Assembly (NCBI GenBank): GCA_003342895.1 | Contig: PTFA01000028.1 | Span: forward strand, 3,203,581-3,267,580 | Direction: 5' to 3' | Source: Casuarius casuarius | Taxonomy: Eukaryota > Chordata > Aves > Casuariiformes > Casuariidae | Length of the DNA stretch: 64,000 bases | Shown: one piece after another, positions 1-11,600 of the stretch | Position numbering within the stretch: position 1 is the first letter of the stretch | Layout of the letters: each line of letters starts with the position of its first letter | The notes under the pieces: generated by a model | What the model saw: only the letters and a program-made list of their open reading frames with translations | Database searches by the model: none | What the model was told of the DNA's origin: nothing | Program-made: the position numbers and the translations under genes

Positions 1-2372
1 AATCTTCTGGCTCTGTCAGCAATGGTGTACAGGCACCTATTAAAGCCCTAAAATAAAAACAGTAATACCTTATTCTTTTCAGCTGTGTTTTGTAACTGAT
101 TTATGCAATCCCTTTTAATAGATTCAAAAAGCAATATAAATTACTCTCCCTAGCCTGTAGGAAGAACTCTAAGAGAGCCCTACAGTCTTTTTTTCGTGCG
201 TTCTGTGAACTAAATGGTATTTGCTTCTCGAAGAAATATTAACACAATGCAACTTTGCTCATGTGCACTTCAGCTTTTCTAAATTTGGTGTACATTTACA
301 AAAGAGCAAAGTTTCCTGATACTGGGTAATTAGGAAGTTAATTATTAGTTTAATTTTTTAAGCTCAACAAAAATGAGAAATTGGTCAAAAAGGTACAACC
401 AGTGTCCTACAACTGGTATAGAGCATTCTGGTACTAGAGATCCTGCCCACCCCTTCCTTAGTATTCATGTTCCTAATTTATTTTTCACCAGCACTGGAGA
501 TTAAACAAAGCATCCTGAACAAATTATGTTGAATCACCAGTGTTACATCTGAAATCCCTTCCCCATCATCACACTTTGATGTCATAACTTGAAGAGGAGG
601 ACTAATCTGACTATTATGTATACTTGTTGTGTGTGGTTAAACAGCTGCCAAATTTTAGTGAAATGTAGCTCTGTTTCAGTGATGGTTGAAGAGGTGTATG
701 TATGTGCAAAGGGCTCTGGGTTCTCCCAGAGTGGAAGGCAGAATACCGGAGTAGGGAAGGATCAGTTCGTAGAAGAGTCCTGAGATTTTACGAATATTTT
801 GAAAGGGGATTTTTTTGCTGATGTTTTTCCTGAAACACTTCAGCCACTGCATTTGGTACTGTTCTTTGTGAACATTTGAGACAGGTGTTTCAGAGTTCAG
901 CATGTTGAAAATGCACCTAAGGTTACCAGATATAGGTGTAAAAAAACCCACCAAGCAGTGAACAAGTGGCATGGGAATATATGCAGATCTCTGAACCCTT
1001 GATATTAACAATATCCAGGTTGTAAGGACAGAACTGTAAAATTCTCTACTCCGTTACAAATGCGGATGTTACCTGAGTGTATTGCTGGGAGGCCTGTCGC
1101 TTGGATTGCTGCCCTTTGACAGCTCAAAGCGTAGCCATGTAAAACTTTGTTAGGTTGCTGACTGGGGCCAAGTTCAGCCTTCAAGCACTGCTTAGCAGGA
1201 GCTGGAGCTCCTACCCCTCTCAGCTGCTGCATGAAGAGCTCCTACGGTGCCCTGTGGAAATGTTCCCCGGGCAGTAATGACTTCGAAGGGAGGAACAGCT
1301 GTGTAAAACCTGGGAGAAGCATTTTGCTTTCTTGCACAGTGCAATAGAAGTAATTCCAGACTTTCATGCACTTTATCGCTGAATGCAAATGTGGACTGTT
1401 GTAAAAATGTCAGCAGTTCTTTGTGTCTTTTACTACAAGAAACATCTTTACAGTGGGGTGAAAATGCATCCCAGGTGGGGCTGGAGAGGAGGAAGTCAGC
1501 AGTGTGAAACAGCACGGCTTTGGGAACACTTGCAGTCCTTCCTTTGTTCTTGCTTAACAGGTGCTTTCTTGAGGTTGAGTGTTTTCAGTGGGCTTTGGCT
1601 GTGTGACTTTCCCGTACTGTTTAGCATCTAATTAGGTAACAGTAGCTTCTAACTAGAAGACTGACAATAAACTGTATATTAATACTTTTTTGCAGAGTTG
1701 ACAGGAGAGTTTAACCTCATTTTCACAAAGAATTAATCATTACCAATCAGGATCCCTGTACCAAAGCCGAGTAAAGATAATTGCTAATGCCATTCACTTC
1801 TTTGTGTAAAAGGAAGGGTGCTTTGTACCCACAATTGCTTAAAGGCAAAAAAAGAAAAGTTCCTTTCCCTTCTTCCTCTAGACACCCTCTCTTCCAGGTT
1901 ATGTACATTTGCCCAAAAGTTTATGAAATTGGTACTGGAAAAATAAAAATGTGCGTGATGTGTAGACTGCTTTTTCCAAATTAAATTATGCAACATTTTA
2001 ATTTCCCCTCATTTATGCCCACACTAATGTATTATGCATATTGTTTGCTTTACTCAAAAGGAGGATTTTTTTTAATATGAGGTATAAATATATGAATTGA
2101 TACATTTAATAAAAAGGCACAAATATGAATGAGAAATCCATTGGGCTTGTATACCAACGCATCACTACTGTAATTCTGGAAAAACTAATGCAAGGTCTAG
2201 AGCGTCTTAGCCATATAACTTGTCTCCAATTTATGTGCTCCAAAAAGTAGTGTGTGGGGGGAAAACCCTTATAACCATAAAGAAAGGCAAACTATAATCT
2301 GGGGAAGGGTCCTTGTTCTCTGAGAGTACATCTTTTTACTATCTTTTACCAACATTCACTTTTTCCCTGCAG
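1..2372 (+). other. ARHGEF28 intron (5' part outside window)
   Basis: AT-rich sequence before the first recognised exon. No exon with familiar protein, repeat family or RNA gene was seen. Short open frames here lack splice context. Confidence 0.6.
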
Positions 2373-2650
2373 GTTGGAGATATAAAGGCTAACTACATTC
2401 ATGGAGATAGTGTCAGCAGTGAAACGTGTCTGAATCCCACCAACTCAACCCCAATGGCTAAGAGCTCTTCATCTCCCTCCCTTGAGGAAAATGACCAATA
2501 TGTATATGATCCAAATGAAGGAAGTAAAATGTCAGTGAAAAATGGAGAAAATGTAGGCCTGAGACACAGAGCAGATTCATACCTGCCAGTCAAGACTCAT
2601 GGATTTATTAAGGAACGGGGCCAACTTCATGCTGATGTGAAGAAAAGAAG
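2373..2650 (+). CDS. ARHGEF28: ARHGEF28 exon 1 of window, Ser-rich region
   Basis: It follows the acceptor TTTTCCCTGCAG and ends at AAG|GTATGT. It opens in phase 0 with [13 protein letters not shown] and ends two bases into a Ser codon finished by the next exon. It encodes fragment residues 1-92. The stretch [17 protein letters not shown] is acidic and Ser-rich, as expected of a phosphorylated linker between the N-terminal region and the C1 domain. The upstream exon is outside the window or not recognised. Confidence 0.9.
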
Positions 2651-5600
2651 GTATGTAATTAATTTGATGATGTGACCAGGATTAGGGTTATTTATGATGA
2701 TCTTTTATTTCAAAAAATAAGGCAGAACCTGGAATAATAAATATTTTTACCAAGGTAAAATCACTGGTTTCAATCGCTGACATTTAGATTGTGTCAACCT
2801 AATGATTTGTTTTTATAAAGTGTTTATAAAGACCTTTCTTCACATACATCCTTCAAATAAGAGTGTCTTTAAAGTAAACTGATTATTTTTAACCCAGATT
2901 TATACTTTTATACCTCTTTTTTTGTATGTGTTTTTGGAAAAGAAGACTCGGACAGCTGTTCACTGTGTTCTTCATTGTGGCATTTTTGTCAGAAACCACA
3001 ATTTTTCCCCTAGCTGGTTTCTCAGTTGTATTTCCCATTAAAGGAATGGCCCAAAATTTGTTGAAGTCAATGGGAATCTTTTCATCCTTGGCACAACCTA
3101 TTCCTGATGGCATATGTTTGGTTTTTTTGTTGTTTTTTTACTTCAAAAGACAGCAGTATACAGTACAGCTCACATTTCTGATAGGTTCAGGCAGTTTTCT
3201 GCTCTTCTGCCCATACAGAAGGTCTGTTGCCAGCAGAGCCAGTTGTCTGAGGATCCTCTTTCAGATGGCTTTAGGTTATGCTAGGAACTAGTTGGTTTCA
3301 AGAATGTAGATAGGACTTGAATTAGAAACTTTCAATTTTTATTTTTAACAAATACCCGAAAAAATGGTGTTACAGTTTTATTGCTTCTCTGGATAAGAGA
3401 CCTGAAATCAGTTCCCTCTTCTAAACAGGAAAATTTCAATCTGTAGAAATTGAGTCTTCCACTTCTGAAGAGCGCCTGGACTAATTGGAACTAGGGCACT
3501 GTGTGTAAAAATGCACAGTAAGGTAGCATTAGTGGCTGTCTATCTTTGTCAATTACAGTGGTCAATAACATTTTCTGTGAATTTCCTAGACAACTATAAA
3601 ATCCCCGTAGAAGGAATGTCTTACCACAGATAGGACAGCAACTGTCAGATATGTCATGACACTACTGGAGAGTGTCCAGCGGAGGGCTATGAAGATGATT
3701 AGGGTACTGGAGCATCTCTCACGAGGAAAGGCTGAGAGGGCTGGGCCTGTTTAGCCTGCAGAAGAGAAGACTGAGAGAGGATCTTATCAATGTATACAAA
3801 TATCTAAAGGGAGGGTGTCAAGAGGTTGGGGCCAGACTATTTTCAGTGGTGCCCAATGACAGGACAAGAGGCAACGGGCACAAACTGAAACACAGGCAGT
3901 TCCATCTGAATATGAGGAAAAACTTCTTTACTGTGAGGGTGACGGAGCAGTGGAGCAGGTTGTGCAGAGAAGTTGTGGAGTCTCCTTCCTTGGAGATATT
4001 CAAAACCCACTTGGACGCAATCCTGTGCAATGTGCTCTAGGTGACCCTGCTTGAGCAGGGGGGTTGGACTAGATAACCTCCAGAGGTCCCTGCCAACCTC
4101 AGCCATTCTGTGATACTGTCATTCTGTGAGTTACTCTTTTCTAAACCTTTTCTTTTTTGCTAGTCAGGGGGATATCATATGTGGGCTATCATAAATAATC
4201 CTCTGCTTCTCTGTCATAAACGTTTTTTCTCCTATACCTATTTGGATATTCCCACACTTTTTAAGGCCTAGGTTAGGTACCTATATATGAGCTTTTGGAG
4301 CTTACATGAGTTTTCAGAGGTAAGTGATTGACTTTAATATGTCAGCTGTAAGTGATCCAAATATTACACATAAAATAAGACTTACTACATAATTCTGGTG
4401 GCACTTTCCTTCAAGAATCTCAGGGTATGTAGCAAGTTAATTAGCAGATCTTTATACCATTTTTATATATCAAGGAAATTTCCATGATAAGGTACCCACA
4501 GTAAGCAATGATGGAGAATTTCAATGCAAATGATATTATTTATGCTTATTTTTCTTAAGTACTAAAGGAGAAAGACATGTATTGTTTTTCCAGTTTTAAA
4601 ATGTAACATTAATTGATCCCAAGGTTAAATAAGTTATTTCTGAGAAGTCACATGGGATATTAGTAGAAAACATTGCAAAAGATGATCTCCAGAAGTGTAA
4701 TAAGGAAGTAGTTTTGGACAGTACTGATAAATTTATTCTTTAACAAAGTGAATTGTTTTGCTGTGTAAAGGAGTTATTATGCTAATATTCCTGGTGGACT
4801 CTTTGGCTATTTAGAAATACCACACATAATTCAAAGTTTTATGCTTTAAGGCTGGAATGCTATTGCAAGCGATCAACCATTCATTCCAGTCACGCTAATA
4901 AAGAGACTGAACTTGCACATACGGCTAACAGGATGCGTCGTGGAAAACCCCTTATAGCATGATAACGCTGGGAAATCTTATTGCACTCTTCTGCTCAAGA
5001 ACTTCGGCATGTCAATAGTCTCTAAATGTTTGAACTACTGACTTAGATGGAGATTTTTCCATCTCTTTATATTCCTACATATTTTTATATTTATGTGTTT
5101 TGAAATTAATGTCATAAACTTGCTCACACCATCCCCCATCTCTCTGTTACTTTTTTTTCTTCCATTCCCCCCCCCCCCCCCCCCCGCATCTCCACGTATA
5201 TCTACATATCTTCTTATCAAAATCTGAGCTAGTTATCTCGGTTCTCCTTATAGTCCATGTAGAGAGTACCTATGCAGGTACTTGTGTGAAACAAAACATC
5301 TCATTTTAAGGTAGATATCTAACATCAGTCTTATTCTGCAGAGGTGGCTGTCTACTGACTGTGGTGGGAATCTGCATGATTGTGGAAGGTGCAAACATCT
5401 GCACAGTATATTCATGGTGTTGGGTTCAATAAGTCCTGTACAAGTGACTGAGTACAATTATCAGGAAACATGAGAGGGGACTCGGAACATGACTTACCAG
5501 ACGTAACTGGGGTGGTTTTGGTTGTCATTTATCAAAGCATATAGAATTATCTTTGTTTGTTGCATTAATATTGATACTGATTACATGGGAAATAAAGAAT

Positions 5601-8600
5601 TTGTTGTCTGCTTCAGTTCAAGTCTTGATGACCTTGAAGTAGACAGCGGAAGTGAAGGTGTTTCAGACAGATCCCACGTTCACTACCCTCCCCTCAGCTC
5701 CTCAGAGGCGACGGCTTCTAGCAGAGATGGAATAGAGTCTTCTGAGACGAACACTGATTTTACCATCAGCCGGGCAGAATCGCTTTCCTTATCTACCAGT
5801 CTGCAGCCCAAGGTATTTAATATTATTTTGGTTTGACTTGTTTTCCTTTTAAGTAAATCATTGGAAACATAAGAGACATTGCATTTGAATGTGAAGGGGA
5901 AAAATCAGTTCCCAGCTGGAAGTCATAGGTGTTAGTCAGTTGTGAGAGCAGGATGTACAGGAGCTCCCTGGGTGTAGCTGCTTGACAGCGATGCAGGGAG
6001 AGGTCCTTCAGAATTTCACTTCAGCTTTGAAAAAAACATCCTTGATCAGAAGTATTTCAAAGCATATAAACCAGGTTCTATGAATCAGCATTTTCCAACT
6101 AAAATGTATTTAATTAGGAAATGTTTAACCAGCTGTAGTTGTGTGAAAGGGTAACAGCTTTGTAAAGAATAAAACTGTTCTGTTGTCTTTTTTTAAAAAT
6201 AATTGCCAGATGCAGGAAGGGTTAATTGGATTTTGAACAATGACCAGTGCAAATCTCTGCTCCTATTGATAGTTTCCTAAAGTGTCCTGGTTATATTCAT
6301 TTTTATTGAACCGTGGTGCCATTTCTGGGAAATTTAAACACATGCACAGAGCTATTTTTTATTAATAGGGATTGTTTATATTTTATTAAGGAGACCTCTT
6401 GCCTCTGTAGAGCTTCATCTGACTTTCAGTAAATGATTACATGGAGGGAGAAAAAGAGTCCAGCACAAACACTGAATTCTGTTAGGGCTACTTTTACAAA
6501 TAATATTGCAAGCAGTTTAGAAGTTTCCATTTCACTCTGTGCAAACGTAAAGGATCTATGAAAAATCAAGGGGGTTCTTTTCCAGCCATTAACATATTTG
6601 GGAAGCTGAGAGTCTTTTCAAGTATAATCAGAAAAATGCAGAAGGAAAAGAGAAATTCTTACTTTGTATAATAAGTATTACTGTAATGCAGAAGTTACTT
6701 ATACAAAGTAAAAGTTTGTAAAACTAAAATAAGTTTGTAAAGTAAAAGAGTTTACAAAGCTTAATTTGTGAAATCTTATATCAGTAATTACTGAGATAGA
6801 GTGTTAGTCTACCTAAAATGTTCTTCTGGTACTAAAGCACTAAGATTAATGGCTTCCATAGTAAAAGCAGGACAGATAGCCTGGCCATCGGATAAAATGG
6901 CAAACACCACTGTTTGGATGGTGCCTGCCACCAAACTGGAGAAAAATATAAGCTTTCTCTTAGTCTAACTTATACCGCCAAGTTCTTTCCTGTAGCATAC
7001 AAAAATTTCTCATGGTAGAAATATGACAGGTTTTGTAAGAATTCAAAGTGAAACGAAGTAGTCAGATATCTTAATTATGTTTAAAACTTTCATGAAGCCA
7101 AGAAAAACGTGTGTTCAGTGCACTGTTGCTTAAAAATTCTGTCACTGATTAGTTTTCTTTCTGTTGCTGATGAATTTCAAAACGGTACAAGCTTTCATTT
7201 GCCACAATTTCTTCTAGGAATGCTTACTGTCTGGAATTCGGTCACGCTCCTATTCCTGTTCCTCACCCAAAGGCTTATTAGGAAGACCTTGCATTCCCCG
7301 AGACTTTGCTGTTAGCGATTCAAATGAAGGTCAGTGTCACCTGTGCTCTGGGTTTGCGTCTGCATTGCTTCATCCCATGTTTGCTTGCTTCAAACATAAT
7401 GTTAACATCTTTACTCAGGCCTGTTCTGTTCACCGATACTTGTGCACACAAGTACCTTGCCAAGCCATGGCCAAGGCATAGACCTCGCCAAGCCATGTGA
7501 AAGAAGCATTTGGTTACCTTCAGTTACCTCTGCCATTTTCCCTCGCTTTTTTCCTGTGTACTGCCTCTGTCATGGCCTCTGCTGAGCAACATCTGACCCC
7601 GGGAGGGTGTGGGGACTGTGACAGGCAGAGCTTTAGTCAGAAAAAGTAATGTGGCCCAGGGCACTAATCTTCTTTCCAAAGAGCCTTACCTTAACCTCTA
7701 GCTGGAAGCCCTATAGCAGCTGGAGGAGGCTAAAGATGACACAGAAGCAAAGTCTTAATGGGTGGATGGCCCCAGCTTCCCATAGATCCTGGGGAATATG
7801 AGAAATTGGTGGTGGTGGTGGGGTTGTGGTCATCTCTCCAGGCTGGGGAGCAGAATCCACCCTCAGCACTGAGTCACAGGTTTCTCTGCAAGGATTCTGG
7901 CACAAGGTGTCCACGTGCTGTTCTCTAGTAGGGTTGAGCTAAGCCCATTCTTGATCACTCCAGGATGTCAGATTTATAACAAGTGAACAGGTGTTTGCCC
8001 AAAGAAAATTCTGTAAGAACCTCACATTTTATTACTGTGTTGTAGAAAATGACTGTCCTACTTAACAGGAAGCCTGTGATTTTCTACGAATTGCTTCTAA
8101 CATCCTTTATTTGTAAACACGTGGCTTCATATTTAGCAGACAATCCAAACTTTCTTCAGTGAAGGTATGGGTTATATTTGAAAACCATGCTAAGTGTGAA
8201 ATGTGCATACGCTCTTTCATAAGGATCACATCACTTAAAAACACTGGCTTTTCAAGAAATGAAATGATTCACTGTGCTCTCGAAAAGATTGCTATGTGTT
8301 GAGAAAGCACCTGGCTTAATTTCAGCAGAAAAATATTTTTGAATTCTAAGTAACAAAAAATGTGGGTTTGAGAGCTAGATAAATGGCTTAACTTCCTGTA
8401 GTTGGCTCTTGACTTGCTCCTGCTGCCCTGATGCAATGTGCAGTTAAAATCCAGGAAGCTAACTAGTTATAAGCATGAATGGGATAAATTAAAGCTGAAC
8501 AAGCTGCAGCAAACTGATACAATCCCCAAATATAAACCTCCCAACACACAGATTCTCTAGCAGAAGTCTTTGAAAATGTATTTTTCCTAAAATGAGTGAC

Positions 8601-11600
8601 ATCCTTTAACTTTTCTTTATTCATCAAAGTGTTTGGATAAAACTTTTCCAGTAACCTCGATACTCTCTTGATGTCCGTATATCTTTAATGTTTGCAGTGC
8701 CTTTATTTTTTGACTTAGTCCCAGAAGACTAACATAGATGCTTCACTTTAAGTATGTGAATGTTATTACTGAGTCCAAATTAATACACGTGAAATCTTTG
8801 CAGGGTTGTGGAATGGTCATGTAATGCTCAATTGCAGAGCAGTGCAATTAACGAAGCCTGGTTTTCTGTGAGTTGGTGTCCTCTGTCCCGATAACCCTGT
8901 CTGTTGTTGTAATTCCAGCCTGTCTCTCCCTGCAGTATACCTTCAGCTTCCTCCCTTGTCCTGCGCAAGACAGGCCGCATGATGAATAGTTGTGAGTTAC
9001 AGCAAACCAGGTGGAAGGGAGAACTGCTGAATGGGCACTGCAGCTTTACTCTTAGTTGAAGCATTAGTTAGGGTCTTTCTCATCTACTCAGCAGCCTGCT
9101 GTCACAAAAGTTGCAGAAATGTGATAATTAACTTTGAAAGTGGGTAACATGTAAAATTTATTGGGAAGGTAAGATGGCGAAAGTTGATGGACAGGCAGAT
9201 ACAGTGACAGCAGAAATCTTTTTTCCTTAGGATACTGTATTAAAAAGTGCAGCTAGCACCTTGGTGGTGGTTCCGGAAATTCACTGTAAGATTTTATGAC
9301 CCCTTGTAAGATTTTAGCATGCAGCACATTTTTGTGTTATATTTTTCCATGTCACTTAATTTGTTTGTAACCGTTTGTATCCTACAGATTTGGTGAGAAG
9401 TCTTTAAAAATAACAAGGCAGAAGAAAATTAGGAAAAAAGGTCACAGAAGTAGGGATGGCAGATAAGCAAACCCTTTATTATGTACTTAAAGTTAAAAAA
9501 AAAAAAAAAAATTCTTTTGAACTCATAGCTAAAGGGACCGTTGGTGTCATAGATCATGAAGTTTCATCCAAATACCATTACTTACTTTGACCTGATCCAG
9601 GCTCAGACCCATGTCCTGTCCATTCTCTCTTCCCTTCCTCCAAATACAGTCAATAGTAGGCATTTACCTGTGTTGCGGAGAAAGTGGAATCCCAAGCTCT
9701 GGAAGTGGGCCATTCTGCTGGCCACGCTACAAATCCAGTGTGCACTGCATCCTCCCACTGCTGGGAATTGGGCCAGTGCCTGCTCAAGTTCTGCTGGCGC
9801 TTCCTTACCCCCTGCCACCAGCAGCTTCTGCCCCATCCCTCCCTTGCCAGTGTTTTGCATGGACAGAACTGTTAAACACAGCATTTGGCAGCCGGCAGTG
9901 GTAATTACTATATAACACAGGCACCTGCGCTAGATTTCAGCAGTCTCATCTGTTTACCGGAAGCAGACTAGCCCCAGAGCTTGGTCCAAGAAGCAAGGTC
10001 AGATAATTCATGCTGATCCCTATGGGCCACAGCTGCACTGTGTCTGGGTCTGTTCAGATGTCTGTGCGCTGAAAAACCTGCCATTTTCCCTCTGCCCAGC
10101 TGGTAAGCCAGCTCCACCACTTCTGACATCTCACTTAAACTTAGCTATGGAGGAGAGAGGAACGGTCAAACTAGCAGGTTGCAATGAGATGCATGCTTGC
10201 TGATGTTAGCCAAATATGGTAGCAAGAGACTGATCTTTCTAACATGAAGTGCAAGAAGAAAGTGAGAAATCACCATCTGTTTCTGATGAAAGCTTTTCAA
10301 TATGCTCCGGACTAAAACAACTACCTGTTTTTATTCAAGAAGGCATTACCAGTCTGTAACAGTAAAGGATTTGTCCCTGCTCTGTAGATGGTGTGTTCAT
10401 GAACAGTGGTCGATCCCTCCTTCAGGCTCTTTCACTCTCTAAGTCAGTGTCTCTGCTCCACCCCTGTAGTAAGTACCACAGTGACAACCCAACAGCGCTG
10501 TTTTGCATGAGGCTGTCTCCATCTTCCACGGGTACATGGTCTTTGTTTCTTCGGAAAGCATCCTGTTGCACAGTTCTTGTCTGGCAACTAACTGAAATGC
10601 CATTCTAGTCTTGCTACTTCTGTGATAAATATACTAGCTCTTGCTAACCCCAAGTATATATTTGTCTGAAGGCACGCTTATTCAGTAAAGTGTGCTCGAG
10701 TTTGTATCTAACTTTAAGTCTGGCATAATCTGATGCTTACAAGTTAGGCAGGTGTTTAAATACCTTTCTGAACCATACTCGTGGTAGCTTTGCAAATAAT
10801 CTCTACAAAACTAAATGACTTCTAATTCGGAAATAGTAGTTGGAACCCTATCTTTTGTTTTTCTAAACAACTCAGATTCGTCTTTTAATCTGCTTTTTAT
10901 ACAGTTTGTTGAAAAGTATCTCCTCGAGTCCTCTTTGCTGTTTCCAGGACATAAATGTAACATATTACGTGTTCTGTGCAGTGCACAGACTAGTAATATC
11001 CCTTTTTATGAAGAGGGACTTAAAAAATTTTAATACTGTAGCTAAAGACAAATAAAACAGATAATTGCAAATATTAGATGAATATTGTTAAGATATTTTG
11101 CAATAAGTTATATAAAAAGCAAAAGGAAGGGTGAATCATTTAGGTCCTTGTTATTTAGAGAAACAGAAGATAACTGTTTTTTCCTACTCTTAAGCACAGA
11201 CTCTCTGTTTGCAGAGACTGGCATTCTCTGAGATCAGTCTTGGTTCTGGCAGATCCTGCCAACTTCACGAAGTTTAGTAGGCAATGGTACTATCCTGGGA
11301 GAAGCTGCTTCTAATATAGATATTTTTTGCTTTCCTAATTTTGAAATGACATTGCAAGCGCTTAATGACGAGCTTACGGTCTGGTGGAGGTCGTGTGTTT
11401 CCAACAAATGTGCTGACGTAACGATCTGAGTGTCCGTTAACTGTTTATGTCTTGTAGAGCGAGCGTACAGTTTGCCCGAGCAGTCACGAGAGAAAAGGTA
11501 TCAGTACTTGTCCCACGTGAATTTTCGGGGAGGACATCCTCTGCGTTTCTCCGCGGGCCTGGGAGCAGGTCTGTGCAAGAATGCCATCTAGGGAGCGCAG

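Larger units (their letters stand above)
2651..5616 (+). other. ARHGEF28 intron
   Basis: Contains the CR1 copy at 3660-4130 and the poly-C tract at 5167; otherwise unremarkable AT-rich sequence. Confidence 0.85.

Noticed and set aside
11460..11497. Microexon 4 starting at 11460 (acceptor TAGAG)
   Set aside because: It gives 38 nt in phase 0, which conflicts with exon 3 ending in phase 1; the TTGTAG acceptor at 11456-11457 fits.
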